Notes: generated by a model from the letters alone, not told the origin. Positions 1-6,868 are shown, counted from the first letter of the stretch. The stretch is DNA of 8,865 bases from Candidatus Gallibacteroides avistercoris (GCA_018714665.1 DVNA01000059.1:1-8865), one strand, 5' to 3'. Program-made: numbers and translations.

Positions 1-6
1 TTTTTT

Positions 7-14
7 TAAGTTTG
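7..14 (+). promoter_or_regulatory. Candidate -7 box for the Dabb-Gfo-SGNH operon
   Basis: TAAGTTTG matches the Bacteroidota -7 consensus TAnnTTTG exactly. The matching -33 TTTG would lie about 20 bp upstream, outside the window, so only half of the promoter can be seen. Transcription would start near position 19, giving a leader of about 28 nt before the ATG at 47. Confidence 0.5.
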
Positions 15-46
15 TTCTGAAATTAAATCAAAAGAATTCTACCATT

Positions 47-433
47 ATGAAAAACCTCAAATTACTACCTTTATTTCTGTTGATATGCGCACTCTCGTTT
101 GCTTGTTGCGAAACAGACAAACAACCCCAAAAAGTACTTCGCCACGTCGTTCTGTTCGGATTCGACTCTACCGTAACGGCCAACCAGGTGAAAGAAATCG
201 AAGAGGCTTTTCAAGCACTTCCCCAACAAATAGAGGAGATAAAAGGATATGAATGGGGAACGGATTGCAGCCCCGAAGGGTTGCAGAAAGGATTGACTCA
301 TTGCTTCTTGGTAACGTTTCATTCCGAAAAAGACCGCGATGCCTATCTGATACATCCCGCACACCAGGCGTTCGGAAAACTGATAAACGGTAAACTGTCG
401 GCCATTACCGTGGTAGATTATTGGACAAAATGA
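47..433 (+). CDS. Dabb-family (stress-responsive A/B barrel) probable lipoprotein
   Basis: A 128-residue protein with a short hydrophobic N-terminus (residues 4-19) ending in SFAC at Cys20/Cys21. This looks like a lipoprotein signal, although the lipobox is not canonical because Leu is at -4 rather than -3. Residues 31-127 fit a Dabb domain (dimeric ferredoxin-like A/B barrel): an opening beta strand with the hallmark VLRHVVLF, a helix (VKEIEEAFQALP), the strand containing GYEWGTD, a HCFLVTFHSEKDRDAYLIHP segment and a closing VVDYW strand. The length fits one Dabb domain plus signal. Dabb proteins are usually cytoplasmic and include a few polyketide or aldol-type cyclases; most have no known reaction. 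Here it is the first gene of an operon with an exported oxidoreductase (22 bp downstream) and an exported SGNH hydrolase, so a periplasmic or membrane-anchored role on the same substrate is inferred. The fold assignment is firm, the biochemical role unknown. Confidence 0.88.
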   Translation: MKNLKLLPLFLLICALSFACCETDKQPQKVLRHVVLFGFDSTVTANQVKEIEEAFQALPQQIEEIKGYEWGTDCSPEGLQKGLTHCFLVTFHSEKDRDAYLIHPAHQAFGKLINGKLSAITVVDYWTK

Positions 434-455
434 AAAACATTAACAAACATAGCAA

Positions 456-1778
456 ATGAATAGAAGAAATTTCTTACAAAAATCGGCCTTGACGGCCGCC
501 GGGCTCTCCCTAGCTCCGTTGTTCGGAAAATCGTTCGCTTCGGTTTACGGAGCAAGTGCTCCCAGCAACAAGGTCAAGGTTGCCCTGATCGGTTGCCGAA
601 GCATGGGTTGGAGCGACTTGAACACGTTCTTAGGGTTTCCCGAGGTAGAGTGTGTAGCTCTCTGCGACGTCGATGATAAATGGCTCAACACCCGGGCCAA
701 GGACGTTCAGAAAAAAAGCGGGAAAGCGGTACCCAACCTCTACAAGGATTGGCGACGGGTAATCGAGAATCCCGATGTGGACGTCGTTATCGTGGGCACT
801 CCCGACCATTGGCACTGTCTGCCCACCATACACGCCTGCGAAGCAGGCAAAGATGTCTATGTGGAAAAACCGTTGGCCAACACCATCGAAGAGTGCGACC
901 TCATGGTACGGGCCGCCCGCAAATACAACCGAATTGTTCAGGTAGGACAATGGCAACGCAGCGACCCACACTGGGACGAGGCGGCAAACTATCTTAAAGC
1001 CGGCAATATCGGACGCATCCGTACCGTAAAAGTGTGGGCCTATCAAGACGGTAAACCCACCCTTCCCGTGAAACCGGATACCAATCCGCCTGCCGGCGTT
1101 GATTACGATATGTGGTTGGGGCCCGCTCCCAAACGGCCATTCAACGAATACCGGTTCCACTACAATTTCCGATTTTTCTGGGATTACGCCGGAGGTTTGA
1201 TGTCCGACTGGGGAGTACACCTGCTCGATTATGCCCTCGAAGGGATGAACGCCGAACTGCCTACCCGGGTATTCGGCAGCGGAGGAAAATTCGCCTATCC
1301 CACCGATGCCATGGAGACGCCCGACACCTTGATGGCAACGTATGCATACGACGGATTCAACATCATCTGGGACCATGCCTGCGGTATCAACCACGGATTG
1401 TATAACCGACGCGAAGGACTGGCGTTTTTCGGTGAAAACGGTACCATGGTGCTTGACCGCGCAGGCTGGGAAGTTATTCCCGTAGTAGCTGGGAAAAACC
1501 ACCGGATGGAAGCCGTACCGTTTAAGAAAGGTGAAGGGAAAGGGCTTAAAAACCACGTGGCCAATATGCTGGATTGCATCAAAACGCGGAAACTGCCCAA
1601 CGCCGACATTGCCATCGGAGCCAGAGTAGCCAAGATGTCACACCTGGCTAACATCTCGTGCCGCTTGCAACGGGAAGTAATTTGGGACGATGCCAAAAGC
1701 CGATTTGTAGGAGACAAAGAGGCAAACCAATTAGCTAAGGCCCATTACAGAAGCCCGTGGAAATTACCGAAAGTTTAA
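456..1778 (+). CDS. Tat-exported Gfo/Idh/MocA-family oxidoreductase (Lys-Asp-His type)
   Basis: A 440-residue NAD(P)-dependent sugar or polyol oxidoreductase of the Gfo/Idh/MocA family. The N-terminus MNRRNFLQK followed by a weakly hydrophobic stretch is a twin-arginine signal, with cleavage likely after SFA28 or ASA35, so it should be exported folded with its cofactor. The Rossmann domain begins at KVALIG (residues 41-46). Its glycine motif reads GCRSMG (46-51), with Arg48 where the second glycine of GxGxxG is expected. Further marks are TPDHWH (115-120) and EKP (137-139) with the family Lys138. The C-terminal domain carries GGLMSDWGVH, whose Asp251 and His255 keep the D-x3-H spacing of the inositol-dehydrogenase active site. 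EKP argues against the GH109 glycosidase branch. The ATG lies 22 bp after the Dabb stop and the SGNH gene starts 20 bp after this stop, so all three are probably co-transcribed. The substrate cannot be read from sequence. Confidence 0.92.
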   Translation: MNRRNFLQKSALTAAGLSLAPLFGKSFASVYGASAPSNKVKVALIGCRSMGWSDLNTFLGFPEVECVALCDVDDKWLNTRAKDVQKKSGKAVPNLYKDWRRVIENPDVDVVIVGTPDHWHCLPTIHACEAGKDVYVEKPLANTIEECDLMVRAARKYNRIVQVGQWQRSDPHWDEAANYLKAGNIGRIRTVKVWAYQDGKPTLPVKPDTNPPAGVDYDMWLGPAPKRPFNEYRFHYNFRFFWDYAGGLMSDWGVHLLDYALEGMNAELPTRVFGSGGKFAYPTDAMETPDTLMATYAYDGFNIIWDHACGINHGLYNRREGLAFFGENGTMVLDRAGWEVIPVVAGKNHRMEAVPFKKGEGKGLKNHVANMLDCIKTRKLPNADIAIGARVAKMSHLANISCRLQREVIWDDAKSRFVGDKEANQLAKAHYRSPWKLPKV

Positions 1779-1798
1779 CTACAAAACTTCATAACACA

Positions 1799-2482
1799 AT
1801 GAAACACCTTTATTCTCTGGTCGTATTTCTACTGATCTCGACCGTCTGTTTACAAGCCCAAGACTGGCCCAACCTGAACCGTTTTAAAGACGAAAACGCC
1901 AAACTGCCCGCTCCGGGAAAGAAAGAAAACCGGGTGGTATTCATGGGAAACTCCATTACCGAAGGGTGGATCAACCTGCGCCCTGAATTCTTTTCACAAA
2001 ACCCGTATGTCAACCGAGGTATCAGCGGACAGACAACCCCCCAAATGCTGCTTCGTTTTCACCAGGATGTCATCGACCTGCAACCCAAAGCTGTGGTTAT
2101 TTTAGCCGGAACGAACGACATTGCCGGCAATACGGGCCCCTCGACCCTGAAAATGATAGAGGACAATATTGCTGCCATGACCGAGATAGCACAGGCTCAC
2201 AAAATAAAAGTAATATTGATTTCCGTACTGCCCGTATATGAATACGGATGGGCAAAACAGGTTAAACCGGTGGAAAAAATCGCTGAGTTGAACAAATGGA
2301 TTGAACAATTCGCCAAAGAAAACAAAGCGGAATATGTGGATTGTTACACGCCGATGCTCGACAGCCGCAAGGGAATGAAAGCGGAATACTCCAACGACGG
2401 GGTTCATCCCACCGCCGAAGGATACAAGGTAATGGAACCGCTGGTTGTAAAAGCTATCAACAAGGCCTTAAAGAAAAGATAA
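1799..2482 (+). CDS. Secreted SGNH/GDSL-family hydrolase (probable esterase)
   Basis: A 227-residue protein. The ATG at 1799 is preferred over the in-frame upstream ATG at 1757, which lies inside the preceding gene, because it opens directly onto a Sec signal peptide (MKHLYSLVVFLLISTVCLQA, cleavage before Gln21). All four SGNH blocks are present: block I FMGNSITEGW with nucleophile Ser52, block II RGISGQ with Gly77, block III AGTNDI with Asn106, and block V DGVHP with Asp200 and His203. Ser52, Asp200 and His203 form the expected catalytic triad. This resembles the platelet-activating-factor acetylhydrolase-like branch, in which many Bacteroidota members are thought to remove acetyl or acyl groups from carbohydrates; the substrate here is unknown. 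It is the third gene of an operon with a Dabb protein and a Tat-exported oxidoreductase, suggesting that an ester group is removed from the molecule the oxidoreductase handles (inference). No clear terminator follows it. Confidence 0.93.
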   Translation: MKHLYSLVVFLLISTVCLQAQDWPNLNRFKDENAKLPAPGKKENRVVFMGNSITEGWINLRPEFFSQNPYVNRGISGQTTPQMLLRFHQDVIDLQPKAVVILAGTNDIAGNTGPSTLKMIEDNIAAMTEIAQAHKIKVILISVLPVYEYGWAKQVKPVEKIAELNKWIEQFAKENKAEYVDCYTPMLDSRKGMKAEYSNDGVHPTAEGYKVMEPLVVKAINKALKKR

Positions 2483-2699
2483 AGCCTTAAAAAGAGGTCA
2501 AGAAACCGGCAACAGTTTTAAATATAAAAAGGGGGTACGACAAGAGAAGCAATTATCCTATTCTCGGCCAAACAGAGCCTATTCGCCCTCATGTCTTACA
2601 CCTCCTTTTTATCTATTTCTATCCGGTTTTTATCAATAAATCGGACGATTGTTTATACGTGAAACCTTGGCCCGATTGTGGGCGATTCAAAACAAAAAT

Positions 2700-3611
2700 A
2701 TGGCAACGAAACACCACCATCACGAGCACAGCCACCAGATAACCTCCCTCGACAAAGTATTTATTTTCGGGATTATCTTGAACCTGCTTTTTGTAGCCGC
2801 CGAAACCGGCGTAGGAATTCTTTACAACTCCTTAGGCCTATTGTCAGACGCCGGCCATAATCTAAGCGACGTATTCAGCCTCTTGCTCGCCCTGTTGGCC
2901 TTCCGGTTGACAAAGGTACGGGGAAACGCCCGCTATACGTACGGATACAAGAAAAGTACCATATTGGTATCGCTGTTGAACGCCATCATTTTATTAATAG
3001 CTGTCGGAGCAATCGTCATAGAGAGTATCCACAAGTTACAACATCCCTCCCCGGTAAACGGCATAGCGGTTTCGTGGACCGCCGGCGCAGGTATCATCGT
3101 CAACGGACTTACGGCCTGGATGTTGATGAAAAGACAAAAAAACGACCTGAACGTCAGAGGAGCCTACCTGCATATGGCAGCAGATACGCTGGTATCGGTT
3201 GGAGTAGTCATCTCTGGTATTGTCATCTCCTTCACCGGATACTCGATCATAGACCCCATCATCAGTTTAGCCATTGCCGCAATTATACTGATATCGACTT
3301 GGAGCCTGCTCTCGGGCAGTATCCGGCTATCGTTAGACGGCGTACCCGAAAACATAGACCTTAAAAAAATTCAACAAATTTTATCGGAAAACCAATATGT
3401 CGAAGGTTGCCATCACCTACACGTATGGGCTATCAGTACTACCGAGAATGCATTGACAGCACACCTCATTCTGTCGGATATTTTACAGTTGGAGTCTGTA
3501 AAACAAGAGCTAAAAGAGCGACTAAAAGAAGCGGGAATCGTGCATGCTACATTAGAATTTGAGTTGAAATCGGGCCATTGTTGCGATACAGGCTGTAACA
3601 GCCAGGTATAA
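2700..3611 (+). CDS. Cation diffusion facilitator (CDF) metal exporter, zinc type
   Basis: A 303-residue inner-membrane antiporter expected to export Zn2+ (possibly Cd2+ or Co2+) in exchange for protons. The ATG at 2700 gives MATKHHHHEHSH, a histidine-rich cytoplasmic tail typical of CzcD/ZitB-type proteins; a TTG 51 bp further upstream only adds non-conserved residues. Six membrane segments lie at about 19-39, 43-68, 87-109, 122-144, 156-179 and 183-205. The metal site is complete: His53 and Asp57 in segment 2 (DAGHNLSD) and His158 and Asp162 in segment 5 (HMAAD). The HD/HD composition is the one associated with zinc-selective CDFs. Residues about 208-290 form the cytoplasmic ferredoxin-like domain (HHLHVWAIS, LTAHLIL). 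The protein ends in GHCCDTGC, an extra possible metal ligand cluster. It stands alone, 217 bp after the SGNH gene and 232 bp before the lactate dehydrogenase gene, and no metal-responsive regulator is nearby. Confidence 0.95.
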   Translation: MATKHHHHEHSHQITSLDKVFIFGIILNLLFVAAETGVGILYNSLGLLSDAGHNLSDVFSLLLALLAFRLTKVRGNARYTYGYKKSTILVSLLNAIILLIAVGAIVIESIHKLQHPSPVNGIAVSWTAGAGIIVNGLTAWMLMKRQKNDLNVRGAYLHMAADTLVSVGVVISGIVISFTGYSIIDPIISLAIAAIILISTWSLLSGSIRLSLDGVPENIDLKKIQQILSENQYVEGCHHLHVWAISTTENALTAHLILSDILQLESVKQELKERLKEAGIVHATLEFELKSGHCCDTGCNSQV

Positions 3612-3786
3612 AAGTTTCTAAACCCCTCTCTCAAACAACGGGTGGATTTCCTGTCAAACCCTTCGGTACCCAACATATCCGGATTTTCTCAACGGCAGAT
3701 CAACCGCCCCGCAGACTTTCCGACTCCAAGGCCGTAAACAGCTGTTGTAACCAGCCCAAAAACAAAGACAACAAACGGACACTTAG

Positions 3787-3812
3787 AAACGTTATACTCC
3801 ATATAAGCGTTT
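3787..3812. promoter_or_regulatory. Inverted repeat upstream of D-lactate dehydrogenase (possible operator)
   Basis: AAACGTTATA (3787-3796) and TATAAGCGTTT (3802-3812) are inverted copies around CTCCA; the right arm has one extra base (C3808). The repeat ends 31 bp before the ATG of the D-lactate dehydrogenase gene, a position suited to a transcription-factor operator. It does not match a Rex box known to me, and no good TAnnTTTG box lies in this gap, so the bound factor, if any, is unknown. Confidence 0.3.
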
Positions 3813-3843
3813 ATTATTTCCGTTACAATAGCTCAAAAAGAAA

Positions 3844-4851
3844 ATGAAAATTGTTTTTTTCGGTACACAGCCTTACGACAAGGAGTCGTTCAACCGCATC
3901 AACCAAAAATTCGGGTTAGAAATCTTTTATCACCGTAGTCACCTGAACAATCGGAACGTTTCGTTGGCAGAGGGTGCCGACATCGTCTGTATCTTTGTAA
4001 ACGATACGGCCGATGCCCACACCATCGGCAAATTGTCCGAGATCGGAGTCAAACTGATTGCGTTGCGATGTTCGGGGTTCAACAACATCGATTTAAACGC
4101 TGCCGCCCGATACGGGATTCCCGTTGTCCGGGTACCGGCGTATTCGCCCCATGCCGTTGCAGAATATGCCGTCGCCTTGATCTTATCACTCAACCGGAAG
4201 ATACACCGGGCCTATTGGCGTACCCGCGATGGGAACTTCTCTTTACAAGGGCTTTTGGGGTTCGACCTGTTCGGAAGATCGGCCGGAATTATCGGAACGG
4301 GGAAAATAGCCAAGGTACTGATACACATATTAAAGGGGTTCGGCATGAAACTTCTTGCCTACGACCCGTATCCCGACTACGCTTTCGCCCGGGAAGAGGG
4401 GATGGAATATGTATCGCTCGAAGAGCTCTACCGACACTCCGACATCATCTCGTTGCACTGCCCCCTGACCGAAGATACCCGTTACATTATCAATACCGAT
4501 AGTATCCGACAGATGAAACCGGGCGTGATGATCATCAACACCGGACGCGGACAACTTATCCACACCGAATCGTTGATAGAGGGATTGAAAAACAAACAGA
4601 TCGGATCGGCCGGATTAGACGTTTACGAGGAAGAAGCAGACTATTTCTACGAAGACACCTCCGACAGAATTATGAACGACGATCTGCTTGCCCGACTATT
4701 ATCGTTCAACAACGTAATCGTTACCTCGCACCAGGCGTTTTTCACTCGGGAAGCGTTAGACAATATCGCCCGTACCACGTTACAGAACATACGGGACTTT
4801 ATCGACCAGAAAACGCTGGTAAACGAAGTCAAACTCGACAACGCTCAATAA
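3844..4851 (+). CDS. ldhA: Fermentative D-lactate dehydrogenase (NAD-dependent)
   Basis: A 335-residue cytoplasmic D-2-hydroxyacid dehydrogenase that would reduce pyruvate to D-lactate and reoxidise NADH in fermentation. The N-terminal catalytic half carries ALRCSGFNNID (73-83) and the segment VPAYSPHAVAEYA. The nucleotide-binding half starts at GRSAGIIGTGKIA, with Asp174 (AYDPYP) placed to bind the NAD ribose. Catalytic residues are Arg235 (NTGRG), Glu264 (DVYEEEA) and His296 (TSHQAF), at the same numbers as recalled for Escherichia coli LdhA. The DVYEEEADYFYED and HQAFFTREAL segments separate this D-lactate group from glycerate or phosphoglycerate dehydrogenases. One small oddity is Ala156 in place of the third glycine of GxGxxG. 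The ATG at 3844 follows an A-rich leader without a strong ribosome binding site, usual in this phylum. It appears to be a single-gene unit facing a convergent gene of unknown function. Confidence 0.94.
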   Translation: MKIVFFGTQPYDKESFNRINQKFGLEIFYHRSHLNNRNVSLAEGADIVCIFVNDTADAHTIGKLSEIGVKLIALRCSGFNNIDLNAAARYGIPVVRVPAYSPHAVAEYAVALILSLNRKIHRAYWRTRDGNFSLQGLLGFDLFGRSAGIIGTGKIAKVLIHILKGFGMKLLAYDPYPDYAFAREEGMEYVSLEELYRHSDIISLHCPLTEDTRYIINTDSIRQMKPGVMIINTGRGQLIHTESLIEGLKNKQIGSAGLDVYEEEADYFYEDTSDRIMNDDLLARLLSFNNVIVTSHQAFFTREALDNIARTTLQNIRDFIDQKTLVNEVKLDNAQ

Positions 4852-4852
4852 C

Positions 4853-4892
4853 GAAGAGGTAGAAACTCATACAGGAAGTTTCCATCCTCTTC
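4853..4892. repeat. Imperfect hairpin directly after ldhA
   Basis: GAAGAGG (4853-4859) pairs with CCTCTTC (4886-4892), and GAAACT (4862-4867) pairs with AGTTTC (4877-4882), separated by a small internal loop (TA against CAT). It starts one base after the ldhA stop codon and is the first of three hairpins in a row. It may protect the 3' end of the transcript or help termination. Confidence 0.5.
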
Positions 4893-4902
4893 ATTCGCCA
4901 TA

Positions 4903-4921
4903 ACCGGTTTCTCAAACCGGT
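4903..4921. repeat. Short perfect hairpin
   Basis: ACCGGTTT (4903-4910) and AAACCGGT (4914-4921) form a perfect 8 bp stem with a three-base loop (CTC). It sits between the ldhA-proximal hairpin and the large 20 bp hairpin. Confidence 0.6.
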
Positions 4922-4926
4922 AGCAA

Positions 4927-4971
4927 CAGGCAGGAGATTCTGCATCTTTCTGATGCAGAATCTCCTGCCTG
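4927..4971. terminator. Perfect 20 bp stem-loop between convergent genes
   Basis: The arm at 4927-4946 (beginning CAGGCAGGAG) is an exact inverted copy of 4952-4971, around a five-base loop TTTCT. The position between convergent genes (ldhA and the unknown - strand gene) suggests a shared terminator, but neither strand has a U-tract after the stem, so it is not a classical intrinsic terminator. It could instead be a 3' stabiliser, a Rho-linked end or an interspersed palindromic repeat. The hairpin itself is certain; its function is not. Confidence 0.55.
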
Positions 4972-5118
4972 AATGCCCCAAGAAATATTTACTTCTAATT
5001 TCAAGGGACGCATACATTTTGTTTTAGACACCATTTATGGGAAAGACAATCAACGACACATTGTTATATAGAAATTAATACCGATTTATCCTTTTCACGA
5101 CATCACCCATATTATCTA

Positions 5119-5784
5119 TTATTTCCAATACTTACGAAACAGGTCGAGCACAACAGACGGATCCTCTATCATTGCCTGGCTATTTTGGGTATCCCCCACA
5201 AAGTCGAGGTAGGCTTTGACAAATTCGGGTTGGGCATCTTTCATATGGTGTTCTATAAGACCGGTAAGCGTCGTTGCGCTTTTGCCGCTCCCTTTTATGA
5301 TGGGTAACACAATGTCCGCATCCCGTACGACAAGGCCGTACATCACGACATCAACCGGTACGTTGTATCGATTGATCCCATCGGGTTGATTCCACCAACA
5401 TATTGCTGCATCCCCGCCATCGGTCTCGATACAGACCAAATGTCTCCGCAAGGCTTTCTTATCGGAAAATGACTTATGATATACCTCATGAGATTCCCAG
5501 CGGTATTGTGGATCACTTTTAGAAAACACTACGGAAACAACTTCATCTGCCGTGTACCATACTTGTTCTTTCTTGCGGCTTTCCCGAGTAGGGACAATAG
5601 AGAATTTGTAATTGGGTGTTTTTCTCATATAGTTCCGATTCCATCCGGAGTAAAGATAACCGCTCACAGATTCGCCCGTTTTCAAGGTTATCTCAACAAA
5701 GTCTTCTTCTGATACCTTCTTGGCTTCCACGGCAAACGTACCTATCATAAGGCACAATAAAAGCAAAATTGTTGTCTTTTTCAT
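5119..5784 (-). CDS. Exported protein of unknown function
   Basis: I do not recognise this 221-residue protein. It starts with a clear Sec signal peptide (MKKTTILLLLCLMIGTFAVEA, cleavage before Lys22), so it should be periplasmic or outer-surface; there is no lipobox. The mature part begins with a probable small beta domain (VEITLKTGESVSGYLYSGW, residues 30-48), resembling the start of many envelope beta-barrel-like domains. A charged middle (SRKKEQVWYTADEVVSVVF) follows, then an ICWWNQPDG motif (128-136), and a helical C-terminus ending DLFRKYWK. No catalytic motif or membrane segment is evident. The ATG at 5784 is chosen because it gives the cleanest signal peptide; an ATG at 5793 would add three residues, and a TTG at 5817 overlaps the probable promoter. 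It lies 159 bp downstream of proC on the same strand but has its own -7 box, so it is probably a separate unit. Confidence 0.8.
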   Translation of the reverse strand: MKKTTILLLLCLMIGTFAVEAKKVSEEDFVEITLKTGESVSGYLYSGWNRNYMRKTPNYKFSIVPTRESRKKEQVWYTADEVVSVVFSKSDPQYRWESHEVYHKSFSDKKALRRHLVCIETDGGDAAICWWNQPDGINRYNVPVDVVMYGLVVRDADIVLPIIKGSGKSATTLTGLIEHHMKDAQPEFVKAYLDFVGDTQNSQAMIEDPSVVLDLFRKYWK

Positions 5785-5804
5785 AGTTCTCATAAATTTT
5801 AGAA

Positions 5805-5812
5805 CAAAGTTA
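5805..5812 (-). promoter_or_regulatory. Candidate -7 box for the unknown exported protein
   Basis: On the - strand TAACTTTG matches TAnnTTTG exactly. No TTTG occurs 19-21 bp upstream, so the -33 element is missing or weak. Transcription would start around 5800, about 16 nt before the chosen ATG at 5784. This argues against the longer TTG-initiated reading that starts at 5817. Confidence 0.4.
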
Positions 5813-5943
5813 TCCAAAATGTCGTACTATTCATCTGTACCTCTTTTTTTGTATTATAAAAAAGGTATTTTTTCTGTTTTTCAAAAAGCGATATCGAGAA
5901 GTTCTATATCCTCGATGTATGGGTAGAAGACAAGAGAGTTTTT

Positions 5944-6729
5944 TCATCGGCAAGCTTTCACTCCCCGTATCACGGCAGAGGTAAAGCCGGCCTGCTCCAT
6001 CTCGTTCAATCCCTTGATGGTGATTCCACCGGGAGTGGTAACCTTGTCTATCTCGGCCTCGGGATGGGTATTGCCCTGCAAGAGCAACTCGGCCGCACCT
6101 TTGACCGTCTGTGCCACAATCTCCTGTGCCTGATACGGATACAGGCCCATCTCAACCCCGGCCTCCATCGCTGCCCGAATATAACGCAGGGCAAACGCCG
6201 TACCACAGGAACCGAGAGCGGTACACGCAGTCATCAACCGTTCAGGCACCAACAACGACTTTCCCATCTCGTTGAAAAGGGAAAGCACCAGCTCTTCCTG
6301 TGCCGCATCGGCATTATACGAGGCCACCACCGTCATGCTTTGACCCAATGCAATGGCAGTGTTGGGGATAACCCGAAACAGTGTCGAACCGACTCCCAGC
6401 AGCTCGGAAAGGTGCTCAAACGAAACTCCTGCCACAACCGATACATAAATTTGACCGGAAGGGTTCAACCGGGGGGTAACCTCAGTTACCACCCGGTCCA
6501 GCAGCCACGGCTTTACAGCAAAGATAACCATATCAGCACCCGTTACTACTTCGAGGTTATTGGTAGATACTTTAATCCGGCTGTCGAAAGCGGTCAGTTT
6601 AGCCAATGTGGCTTCTGTTGCTGCAGAAACTGCAATATCTTCTGCCCGTACCAACGAGCCTTTCGTCAATCCGCGGGCGATGGCTCCACCCATATTCCCG
6701 CCTCCTATTATCGCTATTTTCATCTTCAT
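5944..6729 (-). CDS. proC: Pyrroline-5-carboxylate reductase
   Basis: A 261-residue cytoplasmic enzyme that reduces pyrroline-5-carboxylate to proline with NAD(P)H, the last step of proline synthesis. The N-terminal Rossmann fold shows IAIIGGGNMGGAIARGL with Gly9, Gly11 and Gly14. FAVKP (70-74) and RVIPNTA (119-125) are family marks. The C-terminal dimerisation and active-site domain has ALGSCGTAFALRYIRAAMEAG (from 171) and the signature VTTPGGITIKGLNEME, whose Thr237 corresponds to the substrate-binding threonine. The usual GSGPAY loop reads GSCGTAF here, which I believe is common in Bacteroidota. Two starts are possible, 6729 (MKMKIAI) and 6723 (MKIAI); the second would give the more usual length before the first strand. 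The gene lies near argD on the same strand, fitting arginine/proline metabolism, but an oppositely oriented oxidoreductase gene separates the two. Confidence 0.95.
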   Translation of the reverse strand: MKMKIAIIGGGNMGGAIARGLTKGSLVRAEDIAVSAATEATLAKLTAFDSRIKVSTNNLEVVTGADMVIFAVKPWLLDRVVTEVTPRLNPSGQIYVSVVAGVSFEHLSELLGVGSTLFRVIPNTAIALGQSMTVVASYNADAAQEELVLSLFNEMGKSLLVPERLMTACTALGSCGTAFALRYIRAAMEAGVEMGLYPYQAQEIVAQTVKGAAELLLQGNTHPEAEIDKVTTPGGITIKGLNEMEQAGFTSAVIRGVKACR

Positions 6730-6836
6730 AATCTCTTTTTAAAGTTATTCCATAATTCATTCCAAACGGTTCTCCGAAGTTATCCGACAAACATATGATA
6801 CCGACAGGGCGCATCCGTATGGAAGCTAACGTTGTA

Positions 6837-6868
6837 CAAATGTAAGATTTTCATTTCTTTTCTACACA
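6837..6868 (-). promoter_or_regulatory. Candidate proC promoter
   Basis: Read on the - strand, TACATTTG (6844-6837) is an exact TAnnTTTG -7 box. TGTG (6868-6865), a three-of-four match to the -33 TTTG, lies exactly 20 bp upstream. Transcription would start near 6832, giving a proC leader of about 105 nt. A weaker alternative -7 box, TAACTTTA, lies at 6740-6747. Confidence 0.4.

Noticed and set aside
630..1556. Long - strand open frame of 308 codons inside the Tat oxidoreductase gene
   Set aside because: It is antisense to a gene with intact family motifs, its translation has no recognisable domain, and it has no promoter or export signal. It is a shadow produced by codon bias.
456..1778. GH109 NAD-dependent glycosidase identity for the Tat-exported Gfo protein
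   Set aside because: The protein has a clear EKP motif and D-x3-H dehydrogenase signature, whereas the GH109 sequence I recall lacks EKP.
2483..2699. Terminator or promoter between the SGNH and CDF genes
   Set aside because: No GC-rich stem with a T-run and no TAnnTTTG box could be found. Only a short direct repeat of GCCTTAAA around the SGNH stop codon is visible, and it is probably chance.
3787..3832. Rex (redox repressor) operator upstream of ldhA
   Set aside because: Neither the inverted repeat nor the nearby TTACAATA matches the TTGTGA-n6-TCACAA type of Rex site well enough; only an unassigned inverted repeat is reported.
5893..5916. Weak inverted repeat ATCGAG/CTCGAT downstream of proC as a proC terminator
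   Set aside because: The stem is only 6 bp with a 12-base loop, and the T-run does not follow it directly. It is too weak to call.
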